Translations under genes and position numbers: made by a program
Notes under the pieces: generated by a model
What the model saw: the letters and a program-made list of their open reading frames with translations, nothing else
The model's database searches: none
What the model was told of the DNA's origin: nothing
From: an uncultured beta proteobacterium
GTDB lineage: Bacteria; Pseudomonadota; Gammaproteobacteria; Burkholderiales; Rhodocyclaceae
Direction of reading: 5' to 3'
Assembly (NCBI GenBank): GCA_903933395.1
Contig: CAIZKA010000526.1
Location: 1-8,342, forward strand
DNA: 8,342 nt
Shown: positions 1-6,083 of the stretch, in pieces
How the letters are laid out: every line of letters starts with the position of its first letter
Position numbering within the stretch: the first letter of the stretch is position 1

Positions 1-1332
1 CGGCGTGATCAGCGTGGTCAGGATGACCATCATCACGATGACCGAGAACATCGCCTCGGTCATGACACCGAGCTGCTTCCCGACCATGGCGAAGATGAGG
101 CCCACCTCGCCGCGCGGCACCATGCCCCAGCCCACCAGCCACTTGCCCGACGAACCCGCGGCGAGACCGGCGACAAGCTTGCCGGCAATCGCCGCGGCGG
201 TAACGCCCAGCCCGATGCCCAGTATTGCCGGGTCGGCCAGGGTCTTCAAATCCACCTGCATGCCGGTCAACACGAAAAACACCGGGACGAAAAAATAACC
301 GATCGGCTCGATCATGTGTTCGTGCTGGTGGCCGCCGTGCTTGAGCAGGATGGGCCGCAGGCGCTCGGCCAGGCCGGGATCGCCCGCCGGCAGCAGGGGT
401 TCGATCTCGCGCACGATGGCCGGGCGATCGAAGTCGCGCAGGAAGACCGGTTCGAACAGGAGGCCGGCGGCGAAGGCGCCGATGATCGGCGCCAGGCCGA
501 TGGCATGGGCCAGCCAGGCGAGGAACAGCCCGGTGGCCAGCACCTGGGCAAACAGCATCGAGGGGCCGGCATCGAGTTGCGCCAGCCAGCGGCTGGAGTG
601 CGGCGCGATCATGCGTCCGATCCAGATCGATCCGGCGAGGAAAATCACCGCTTCGGCGATGATGCTGCCGACCTGGCCGACGCTGACCGAACCGGCCTGC
701 ACCAGGCTCGACACCACGGCGAGGATCACCAGTCCCAGCACGTCGTCGATCACCGCCGCGCCGAGTACGATGCGCGCGGCCGGCGTATCGAGCTTGCCCA
801 GATCACGGAAGACGCGGCCGGTAATACCCACCGAGGTAGCCGAAAGCGTCGCGCCGAGAAACAGGTAGGTATGGCCGGAAAGGCCCGGCAGCAGCCATGG
901 TCCCACAACGTAGGCGCCGAGCACGAAGGGCACGACGATGCCGACACAGCCCACCGCTAAAGCGCGCGGGCCGACCTTGATCAGGTCGGCCAGCCGCGTT
1001 TCCAGTCCGATCTGCAGCAAGAGAACAACCACGCCGAGTTCGGCAATGAAGAGCACGGCAGAATCACTCTTGATGGATTCAAAGAAATTGAAGCCCATGA
1101 GAGTGAGGTTGCCCAGCAGCACACCGAGCAGCAGTTCGCCCAGCACCGCCGGGAAGCCCAGCTTTTGCGCCAGCGGGGCGAAAAGCCGGGCGGACATCAG
1201 GATCAACGCCAGCCACAACAGGTTGGCACCGACCACGCCGGAGCCCGCGGCCCATGCAGGCGCCGCCGCAAACAGCAAGGCCCCCGCCAGCAGCGGGGGC
1301 CTTGCATGACGCAGGAGCGAGGGCAGGCTCAC
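1..1332 (-). CDS. NapA-like CPA2 monovalent cation:proton antiporter (3' end outside window)
   Basis: Predicted inner-membrane Na+(K+)/H+ exchanger of the CPA2 family. The frame is open for 444 codons from GTG at 1332 to the window edge. Residues 1-29 look like a Sec signal peptide ending P-A-W-A before AGSG. Family landmarks follow: FPAVLGELLLGVLLGN (60-75), TSVGITGRVFRDLG (166-179, NapA-like), the paired ion-binding aspartates IDD (D196, D197), a conserved-type lysine in AGKLVAG (K385), PVFFVLTGMQVD (350-361) and VPRGEVGLIFA (405-415). In characterised NapA/NhaA-type proteins the Asp-Asp pair marks electrogenic exchange, so the same is inferred here. A histidine-rich loop lies at 331-339. 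The GTG start overlaps the htpX TGA (GTGA, 1329-1332), there is no convincing independent Shine-Dalgarno, and this start keeps the signal peptide, so translational coupling to htpX is inferred. The remaining C-terminus, possibly including a regulatory domain, is not visible. Confidence 0.9.
   Translation of the reverse strand, partial: MSLPSLLRHARPPLLAGALLFAAAPAWAAGSGVVGANLLWLALILMSARLFAPLAQKLGFPAVLGELLLGVLLGNLTLMGFNFFESIKSDSAVLFIAELGVVVLLLQIGLETRLADLIKVGPRALAVGCVGIVVPFVLGAYVVGPWLLPGLSGHTYLFLGATLSATSVGITGRVFRDLGKLDTPAARIVLGAAVIDDVLGLVILAVVSSLVQAGSVSVGQVGSIIAEAVIFLAGSIWIGRMIAPHSSRWLAQLDAGPSMLFAQVLATGLFLAWLAHAIGLAPIIGAFAAGLLFEPVFLRDFDRPAIVREIEPLLPAGDPGLAERLRPILLKHGGHQHEHMIEPIGYFFVPVFFVLTGMQVDLKTLADPAILGIGLGVTAAAIAGKLVAGLAAGSSGKWLVGWGMVPRGEVGLIFAMVGKQLGVMTEAMFSVIVMMVILTTLITP
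1275..1305 (-). terminator. Perfect 13-bp GC-rich hairpin, possible attenuator or terminator between htpX and the antiporter
   Basis: GCAAGGCCCCCGC (1275-1287) and GCGGGGGCCTTGC (1293-1305) are perfectly complementary around the 5-nt loop CAGCA. On the minus strand the stem is followed by TGTTTG, a poor U-tract, so it is not a textbook Rho-independent terminator. It starts 24 nt after the htpX stop, where a terminator would sit, but it also lies inside codons 10-19 of the overlapping antiporter gene. It could end part of the htpX transcripts, stabilise the htpX 3' end, or slow translation of the antiporter signal peptide. The structure itself is certain; its function is not. Confidence 0.4.
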
Positions 1333-2210
1333 CGGCCCTGTGCAGACAAGGCCGCGATGCGCTCTTCCATGCTCGGATGGCTGGAGAACAGCGCCATGAA
1401 CCCGGGCCCGCCGGCGATGCCGGAACTTGCCAGGCTCTTCGGCAGCGGCTCGACCGCCATGCCGCCCAGGCGCTGCAGGGCGGAAATCATCGGCCGCGGC
1501 GAACCCATCAGGCCGGCGGCGCCGGCGTCGGCGCGGAATTCGCGCTGGCGCGAGAACCAGGCAACGATGATGCTGGCGAGCACGCCGAACAGGAGGTCGC
1601 AGACAAACACCGTAACCATGTAGCCGATGCCCGGGCCGGAAGACTGGCTGTCGCCGCGGCGCAGGAAGCTGTCGACGAAATACCCCACGATGCGCGACAG
1701 GAAGATGACGAAGGTATTGACCACGCCCTGGATCAGGGTCAGCGTCACCATGTCGCCGTTGGCGACGTGACTGACCTCGTGCGCCAGCACGGCCTCGACC
1801 TCCTCCTTGCTCATGCCCTGCAAGAGGCCGGTCGAAACGGCGACCAGCGAATTGTTGCGCGAAGGGCCCGTGGCGAAGGCATTCGGCTCGCCTTCGTAGA
1901 TGGCGACTTCGGGCATCGCGATGCCGGCCTTTTCGGCCTGCTTCCTCACGGTCTCGACCAGCCAGAACTCGGTCGAGGTCGAGGGGCTGTCGATGATGCG
2001 CGCGCCGGTGGACCACTTCGCCATCATCTTCGACATGGCCAGCGAAATGAAGGCGCCGCCGAAGCCCATGATGCCGGCGAAGACCAGCAGCATGCCCAGG
2101 TTGAGGCCGTTGGCCGTCAGGTACCTGTTCACCCCCAGCACGCTGGCGGCGATCGACAGCACCAGCATCACAGCGAGGTTGGTGACGAGGAACAGTACGA
2201 TGCGTTTCAT
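1329..2210 (-). CDS. htpX: HtpX, membrane-bound zinc metalloprotease (M48)
   Basis: HtpX is an inner-membrane protease that degrades damaged or misassembled membrane proteins with its active site on the cytoplasmic side, working alongside FtsH. The 293-residue length equals E. coli HtpX. Hydrophobic segments lie at about 4-24, 36-58, 155-177 and 193-217. The zinc and catalytic motif HEVSH is at 144-148 (H144, E145, H148), followed by the family-typical ANGDMVTLTLIQGVVNT. The third zinc ligand is the Glu of REFRAD (E224). The ATG at 2210 is chosen because the protein then begins MKRIVLFL as in homologues and a GGAG lies 8 nt upstream (2219-2222). The frame stays open upstream to 2390, but that extension would overlap the preceding antiporter gene and destroy the family N-terminus. 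The stop overlaps the GTG start of the downstream antiporter. A sigma-32-like promoter precedes the gene, as expected for a heat-shock protease. Confidence 0.97.
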   Translation of the reverse strand: MKRIVLFLVTNLAVMLVLSIAASVLGVNRYLTANGLNLGMLLVFAGIMGFGGAFISLAMSKMMAKWSTGARIIDSPSTSTEFWLVETVRKQAEKAGIAMPEVAIYEGEPNAFATGPSRNNSLVAVSTGLLQGMSKEEVEAVLAHEVSHVANGDMVTLTLIQGVVNTFVIFLSRIVGYFVDSFLRRGDSQSSGPGIGYMVTVFVCDLLFGVLASIIVAWFSRQREFRADAGAAGLMGSPRPMISALQRLGGMAVEPLPKSLASSGIAGGPGFMALFSSHPSMEERIAALSAQGR

Positions 2211-2270
2211 TTGCGGATCTCCAGGGAAAAACCAGATATGCAGTGGCTCGATTTTCGCGCATGCGCCGAC

Positions 2271-2300
2271 ATAGATGCGGCAAATCCCGGAAAGTTCAAG
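2271..2300 (-). promoter_or_regulatory. Predicted sigma-32 (RpoH) heat-shock promoter for htpX
   Basis: Reading the minus strand, CTTGAAC (2300-2294) is followed by a 13-nt spacer and CCGCATCTA (2280-2272). The E. coli sigma-32 consensus is roughly CTTGAAA, 11-16 nt, CCCCATNTA. The match is 6 of 7 in the -35 and 7 of the 8 specified bases in the -10. Transcription would start near 2265, giving a leader of about 55 nt before the htpX ATG. It lies in the 115-nt gap between htpX and the upstream antiporter gene. The function of htpX supports it; no transcript data are available. Confidence 0.6.
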
Positions 2301-2325
2301 AGCGGGAGCCCGGAACGGCTGCCGG

Positions 2326-3729
2326 CTACTGGTAACCGGGCGCGCCGACCGGAGCCGGCGGAGCCCCGGCAGAAGTCGGCGCCGGCGCAACGGCGGCCGG
2401 AACCATGATCACGGCAGCGGGTACCGTCTTGAGCGGCGCATCCGGATGCCAGCCCAGCACCGCCAGCATGAAGAAGAAGCCCAGCACGTAGGCGACCGCG
2501 ACATGCCAGCCTTCCTTGAGCCAGCGCCCCACAGAGCGGGCTTCCGGATACATGTTGGACAAGGCGACGCCGGCCGAGGAGCCGAACCAGATCATCGAGC
2601 CGCCGAAGCCGACGGCATAAGCGAGGAAGCCCCAGTCGTAGCCGCCCTGCTTCAGCGCCAGAGCGGTCAGCGGAATGTTGTCGAACACGGCGGAAACGAA
2701 GCCGAGGCCCAGCGCCGACTGCCACGAAGCGGCCGGCAGCGCTTCGACCGGCATCATCGAGGCACAGGTCACCAGCGAGAGCAGGAAGATGGTGCCCTTC
2801 AGGGTCTCGGGCATGATTTCCCAGTCATGGCGACGTACCGGAATCGTCACCAGCAACGCCACCCAGACGGCGGCGCCGATGAAGGGGAAATGATCAGCGT
2901 TTTCCGGCATGCGGGTATTGATGAAGATATTGGTGCCCATGGCCGCCACCAGGATCAGCACCACGATGCCGATGCGCGGCAAATCGACACGGGTGTGCTC
3001 GTGGGCGTTCTTGAGGATCGGCGAGTAGGCATGCTGCTGTTTGGCCGCCACCACGGCAACGAAAATCAGCGCAACAACGGAAGCCACATAGGCATCGACC
3101 ACCGTCAGCGGCGAGACGCCTGCGATCCACATCATGGTCGTCGTCGTGTCGCCCACCACGCTGCCGGCGCCGCCGGCATTCGAGGCCGCGACAATGCCGG
3201 CCAGGTAGCCGATATGCACCTTGGCCTTGAACAACTGGTGCGCCATGGCGCCGCCAATCAGGGCCGCCGCGATGTTGTCGAGGAAGCTGGAAAGCACGAA
3301 AACCATAATCAGCATGACAAAGCCGCCCTTCCAGTCGTCGGGCAGATACCTGGGCAGGATCACCGGTACATGGCTTTTCTCGAAATGCCGCGACAGCAGG
3401 GCGAAGCCCATCAGCAGGCCGAACAGGTTGGCCAGCGTCACCCATTCGTGACCCAGGTGCGCGACAAAGCCGGCAATGCCGGGGCCGGTCTTGAAGCCGG
3501 TGAAAACGATCTTGTAAACGGAGATCGTCACGACACCGGCGATCGCGACGTAGAAGGTATGGTTGTGGAACAGCGCAACGCCGAGCAATGTCAGGCCGAA
3601 CAGGATGAAGCCGACGGGAATGCCAGCCAAGGTATGCGCGGTCGGGACGAACGCATCGGCGGCCATCGCCGCCGGCGCCAGCAGAGCGGCCAACAGGGAA
3701 AACGCTGCCATCACTAAAAGACGTTTCAT
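2326..3729 (-). CDS. ArsB/NhaD-type (ion transporter superfamily) Na+/H+ antiporter-like permease
   Basis: A 467-residue polytopic inner-membrane protein of the ArsB/NhaD/CitM group, most like NhaD-type Na+/H+ antiporters. Residues 1-24 form a signal peptide-like start (AMA before ADAF). The remainder is mostly hydrophobic helices in two related halves, each carrying the group's Asp-Asn motif: SSFLDNIAAALIGG (147-160, D151-N152) and SAVFDNIPLTALAL (346-359, D350-N351). Each motif is followed by a Gly/Ser/Thr-rich re-entrant segment: GGAGSVVGDTTTTMMW (186-201) and GGSMIWFGSSAGVALSN (376-392). The C-terminus (about 437-467) is an Ala/Pro-rich low-complexity tail, unusual for this fold. The ATG at 3729 has GGAGAG just upstream (3734-3739). 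Substrate cannot be proved from sequence; NhaD-type Na+(Li+)/H+ exchange is favoured because of the aspartates and the cation-transport neighbourhood, but an organic anion permease is not excluded. Confidence 0.85.
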   Translation of the reverse strand: MKRLLVMAAFSLLAALLAPAAMAADAFVPTAHTLAGIPVGFILFGLTLLGVALFHNHTFYVAIAGVVTISVYKIVFTGFKTGPGIAGFVAHLGHEWVTLANLFGLLMGFALLSRHFEKSHVPVILPRYLPDDWKGGFVMLIMVFVLSSFLDNIAAALIGGAMAHQLFKAKVHIGYLAGIVAASNAGGAGSVVGDTTTTMMWIAGVSPLTVVDAYVASVVALIFVAVVAAKQQHAYSPILKNAHEHTRVDLPRIGIVVLILVAAMGTNIFINTRMPENADHFPFIGAAVWVALLVTIPVRRHDWEIMPETLKGTIFLLSLVTCASMMPVEALPAASWQSALGLGFVSAVFDNIPLTALALKQGGYDWGFLAYAVGFGGSMIWFGSSAGVALSNMYPEARSVGRWLKEGWHVAVAYVLGFFFMLAVLGWHPDAPLKTVPAAVIMVPAAVAPAPTSAGAPPAPVGAPGYQ

Positions 3730-3757
3730 TGATCTCTCCGGCGCAGGACGAGGCTGG

Positions 3758-3763
3758 AGTTTA
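3758..3763 (-). promoter_or_regulatory. Weak -10-like element upstream of the NhaD-type gene
   Basis: On the minus strand TAAACT (3763-3758) matches the -10 consensus at 4 of 6 positions. A TTGCCG lies 15 nt upstream, which is a short spacer. Transcription would start near 3751, about 20 nt before the ATG at 3729. It is the best candidate I found in the 136-nt gap 3730-3865, where I see no convincing terminator for the preceding LapA-family gene. Confidence 0.25.
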
Positions 3764-3865
3764 GCATCGCTCCCGTGCCGGCAAGAGCAGCAATCGGCAG
3801 GACAAATGCCCGACGAATAGCGGAAGCCCCGATCAAGACCGCCAGCCCGGATCCCGGCGACGGAG

Positions 3866-4267
3866 TCACGCCTCCCGGTCTGATTCCGGCTTGCCGCCGG
3901 ACGTCAGCAGTGTCTTCAGTCCGACGTAGGGCCTGGGCTGCTCCGGCGCGATTTCGACCGGCGGATCCACCCGTTTCAGTTCGGCCTCCAGAGCGCCGAC
4001 GCGACGCGCCAGGTCGGCCTTGTCGGCCTCGAGCGCAGCGACTTCGCGTCGCAAACGCGCCGTCGCCCACTGCCCCCGGATGACCGCCGGCGACGACACC
4101 AGTCCGGCGATCAACGCGCCGAGGCCGATCGCCAGCAGCAAGACTAGCGCCAGCGAGCCGTCAAAGTGCCAGAAGACGAGGCTTACGGTCACCGGCACGT
4201 TGTTCTGCAGGGCAAAAACCACCGCGGCGGCGGCGAAGGCGATACCGAGGATCAGCAGGAGTTGCAT
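3866..4267 (-). CDS. LapA-domain (DUF1049) inner-membrane protein
   Basis: A 133-residue protein with the LapA/YciS domain layout. A first transmembrane helix (about 2-20) ends in the hallmark ALQNNVPVTVSLVFW (19-33). A second helix (about 38-58) follows, then a charged alpha-helical, probably coiled-coil stretch (about 66-100: RLRREVAALEADKADLARRV) and a proline-rich polar tail. In E. coli LapA works with LapB to regulate LpxC turnover and hence LPS synthesis. Here no lapB neighbour is visible, so the protein is named by domain only. The ATG at 4267 is supported by GGAGG (4273-4277) with a 5-nt spacer. The gene is divergent from the DUF3124 gene and 136 nt upstream of the NhaD-type gene on the same strand. 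Family membership is confident; a role in LPS control here is inference. Confidence 0.85.
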   Translation of the reverse strand: MQLLLILGIAFAAAAVVFALQNNVPVTVSLVFWHFDGSLALVLLLAIGLGALIAGLVSSPAVIRGQWATARLRREVAALEADKADLARRVGALEAELKRVDPPVEIAPEQPRPYVGLKTLLTSGGKPESDREA

Positions 4268-4356
4268 TTGTTCCTCCGTTGGTAGCCGGGCCGGAAGCTC
4301 ACGGACCTATCGCATCGCTTGCAATTCGTCCGAACCGCACCTGTGGTCTCCGCAAC

Positions 4357-4362
4357 ATTATA
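4357..4362 (-). promoter_or_regulatory. Consensus -10 box for the LapA-family gene in the divergent region
   Basis: The minus strand reads TATAAT exactly at 4362-4357, in a 161-nt divergent intergenic region that is otherwise GC-rich. Transcription would start near 4350 and give a leader of about 80 nt to the ATG at 4267. No good -35 hexamer is visible 16-18 nt upstream, so an activator may be needed, or the match may be chance. Confidence 0.4.
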
Positions 4363-4391
4363 GTGAAGGCAAATGGGGAGCATGGATCAGT

Positions 4392-4397
4392 TATAGT
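4392..4397 (+). promoter_or_regulatory. -10-like box for the DUF3124 gene
   Basis: TATAGT (5 of 6 to consensus) lies 37 nt before the preferred GTG start, leaving room for a short leader that contains the Shine-Dalgarno. The heptamer TTATAGT occurs twice in this gap, at 4358-4364 and 4391-4397. The upstream copy overlaps the divergent TATAAT on the other strand. No clear -35 is visible for either copy. Confidence 0.3.
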
Positions 4398-4414
4398 TGC
4401 CCCGATGTCATTTC

Positions 4415-4421
4415 GAGGGAG
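4415..4421 (+). promoter_or_regulatory. Shine-Dalgarno that decides the DUF3124 start
   Basis: GAGGGAG lies 7 nt before GTG 4429. This favours the GTG over the in-frame ATG at 4405, which would place the site inside the gene and has no ribosome-binding site of its own. Confidence 0.6.
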
Positions 4422-4428
4422 ATCCGCC

Positions 4429-4917
4429 GTGCGCTTGCTTGCCCGTCCGCTTCTGGCCGCCATGCTGTTCTGTCTGCAGGCCTTCGCCGCAGCGCAGGGG
4501 ATTCTGCCGCTTTCCGCCGGCCAGTCGGTCTACCTGCCGATCTATTCGCACCTCTACCACGGCGACGTCAACCCGCGCACCGGCAAACCGTCGGAGACGC
4601 TGGTATCCACCCACATCAGCATCCGCAATACCGATCCCGGCGCCGGCATGAAGGTCGTCAGCGCGCGCTATTACAACACCGGCGGCAAGTTGCTGCGCGA
4701 ATTCCTGCCGAAGCAGCAAACCATTCCGCCGCTGGGAACCTATGAGCTCTATGTCCCGCGCTCGGATTCGTCGGGCGGATCGGGAGCCAATTTCATCATC
4801 GACTGGGTCGCCGACAAGCCGATCAATCCGCCACTGGTGGAAGCCCTGCACGCCGACATCCGCGAGGCGCGCACCCTGCTTTTCGTCACCACGGGGCGCC
4901 CGATCCAGACCCGCTGA
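4429..4917 (+). CDS. Exported DUF3124 domain protein
   Basis: A 162-residue protein of unknown function, recognised as the DUF3124 family by several motifs: GQSVYLPIYSHLYHGD (31-46), HISIRNTDP (62-70), YYNTGGKLLREFL (81-93) and SDSSGGSGANFIIDW (112-126), then KPINPPLVEAL (130-140). Residues 1-23 are a Sec signal peptide (short basic start, hydrophobic core, AFAAAQ cleavage region). Cys15 lies within the hydrophobic core and is not in a lipobox, so a soluble periplasmic protein is more likely than a lipoprotein. The rest is predicted as mostly beta strand from its alternating pattern. It is the only plus-strand gene here: divergent from the LapA-family gene and converging on the K+ channel gene with a 13-nt gap. 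The GTG start is supported by the ribosome-binding site at 4415-4421. No biochemical role is known to me. Confidence 0.88.
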   Translation: MRLLARPLLAAMLFCLQAFAAAQGILPLSAGQSVYLPIYSHLYHGDVNPRTGKPSETLVSTHISIRNTDPGAGMKVVSARYYNTGGKLLREFLPKQQTIPPLGTYELYVPRSDSSGGSGANFIIDWVADKPINPPLVEALHADIREARTLLFVTTGRPIQTR

Positions 4918-4930
4918 GAGGCCGCGACGC

Positions 4931-5977
4931 TTAGTTGGCGTCCATCAGGAACAGCGCCGACTCGATCTCGAAGCGGCCGTGCGGCGAGGCCATCGCGATC
5001 AGAGTGTGACCGGGTTCGACGATGAAATCGGCAGCGGGATTGAAGGTCCAGTCGCCACGCGTGCGCACCGCGAGAAGAATGTAGCTCGAGCCCTTGAGGC
5101 CCAGTTCGCCGAAGGCCTTGGGCACGAAACTCTTCGGCACCACCACTTCCTCGATGCGCAGCTTGTGGTCGGCGCGCAGCATTTCGTCGAGAAAGGACAC
5201 CACGTGCGGCCGGATCATGGCCGAGGCGATGCGCATGCCGCCGGTGAAGTTGGGCGAAACGATGGCGTCGGCGCCGGCCTTCCTCATCTTCTCGACGTTG
5301 CGCATGTCGTTGCAGCGGGCGACGACGCGCACGCCCGGCGCCATTTGCTTGGCGGTCAGGGCGATCATCAGGTTGCGGCTGTCATCGCCCGTAACGGCGA
5401 AAACGCCATGGGCGGCGGCGATGTTCGCCTCGATCAGGACGTCGTCATCCACCGCGTCGCCATGGATGTAGAGCAGGCCATGCTTCTTCTCCGCCTGCGT
5501 TTCCAGTTGTTCGAGCTTCTCGTCGATGGCGATGAAGTGGCGTCCGGTGGCCTCGAGTTCCTGGGCGACATTGCGGCCGACCCGGCCGAACCCGCAAACG
5601 ATGTAGTGCCCGTGCAGCTTCTTCATGATCTTGTCCATCCGCCGTCTCCGCATCGACTTGTCGAAATCGCTGGCCAGAACGATGGCCGTCACGCTTGAAA
5701 AGAAGTAGGTCATCACGGCGATGCCGGAAAACGAGATCGCCATGGTGAAAACCTCGGTCTCCGGCCGGTGCCAGATCTCCACGCCGGCGCCATAACCGAT
5801 CGTCGCCACCATCAGGAAGGTCATGTAGAGGGCATCGATCCACGTGGTGTCGGCGCCCCCGAGATACTTGTAGCCCGTCGTACCGACAGCCATGACCGCG
5901 GCGAAGGCGAGCAGCGCGATGCCGATCGACAGCCGCGCGCGGCGAAAAACCTCCTGGGTGTTGCCGTCGGAAATCAT
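4931..5977 (-). CDS. Two-helix K+ channel with cytoplasmic RCK (TrkA-N/TrkA-C) domains
   Basis: A Kch/MthK-type potassium channel subunit, expected to act as a tetramer in the inner membrane. Numbered from ATG 5977 (348 aa): helix 1 is about 17-37; a pore helix and selectivity filter follow (ATIGYG, T59-G63); helix 2 is about 75-101. A basic linker (RRRRMDK) leads to an RCK_N Rossmann domain from about 123, with GFGRVG (129-134) and an acidic residue ending strand 2 (AIDE, D152). An RCK_C domain covers about 270-348. The residue after GYG is Ala (A64), where most K+ channels have Asp or Glu. An in-frame GTG at 6010 would add 11 residues (PTRRRPVPEP after the start). Neither start has a clear Shine-Dalgarno; ATG is preferred because a -10-like box lies just upstream of the GTG. 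The gene follows the DUF1538/PII operon on the same strand and converges with the DUF3124 gene. Confidence 0.9.
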   Translation of the reverse strand: MISDGNTQEVFRRARLSIGIALLAFAAVMAVGTTGYKYLGGADTTWIDALYMTFLMVATIGYGAGVEIWHRPETEVFTMAISFSGIAVMTYFFSSVTAIVLASDFDKSMRRRRMDKIMKKLHGHYIVCGFGRVGRNVAQELEATGRHFIAIDEKLEQLETQAEKKHGLLYIHGDAVDDDVLIEANIAAAHGVFAVTGDDSRNLMIALTAKQMAPGVRVVARCNDMRNVEKMRKAGADAIVSPNFTGGMRIASAMIRPHVVSFLDEMLRADHKLRIEEVVVPKSFVPKAFGELGLKGSSYILLAVRTRGDWTFNPAADFIVEPGHTLIAMASPHGRFEIESALFLMDAN

Positions 5978-6029
5978 GGGCTCTGGAACAGGACGCCGTC
6001 GCGTCGGCACCGACTATTCGGATGGATTG

Positions 6030-6035
6030 ATTCTA
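6030..6035 (-). promoter_or_regulatory. -10-like box upstream of the K+ channel gene
   Basis: On the minus strand TAGAAT (6035-6030) matches the -10 consensus at 5 of 6 positions in the gap after the second PII-like gene. Transcription would start near 6023, some 45 nt before ATG 5977. No good -35 is visible. If real, the channel can be transcribed separately from the upstream operon; I see no terminator in the gap, so readthrough is also possible. Confidence 0.3.
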
Positions 6036-6083
6036 CCCGCTGTTCCCTGCAGCTACGCCGGCACCGGGAAGTCAGCGCGGAAG

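Noticed and set aside
316..960. Plus-strand frames of 184-214 codons opposite the NapA-like antiporter
   Set aside because: The opposite strand encodes an unmistakable CPA2 antiporter across the same bases.
2300..2325. Possible terminator after the NhaD-type gene (AGCC...GGCT)
   Set aside because: A 4-bp stem with no U-tract, and the sigma-32-like promoter follows directly.
2211..2390. 60-residue N-terminal extension of HtpX
   Set aside because: It would overlap the end of the NhaD-type gene and contain the predicted promoter; the ATG at 2210 gives the exact family length and start.
1254..2408. 384-codon open frame on the plus strand
   Set aside because: Antisense to htpX, with the same charged, repetitive composition and no recognisable family.
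2275..3717. 480-codon open frame on the plus strand
   Set aside because: It is antisense to the well-supported NhaD-type gene; its product is a His/Arg/Gln/Asp-rich string with no domain or membrane pattern, typical of the mirror frame of a hydrophobic gene in GC-rich DNA.
3830..3866. Possible terminator after the LapA-family gene (CCGGGATCCGG)
   Set aside because: The stem is only 4 bp with no U-tract; it is a chance palindrome.
4742..5698. 318-codon open frame on the plus strand
   Set aside because: Overlaps the end of the DUF3124 gene in another frame and is antisense to the K+ channel; composition is of shadow type.
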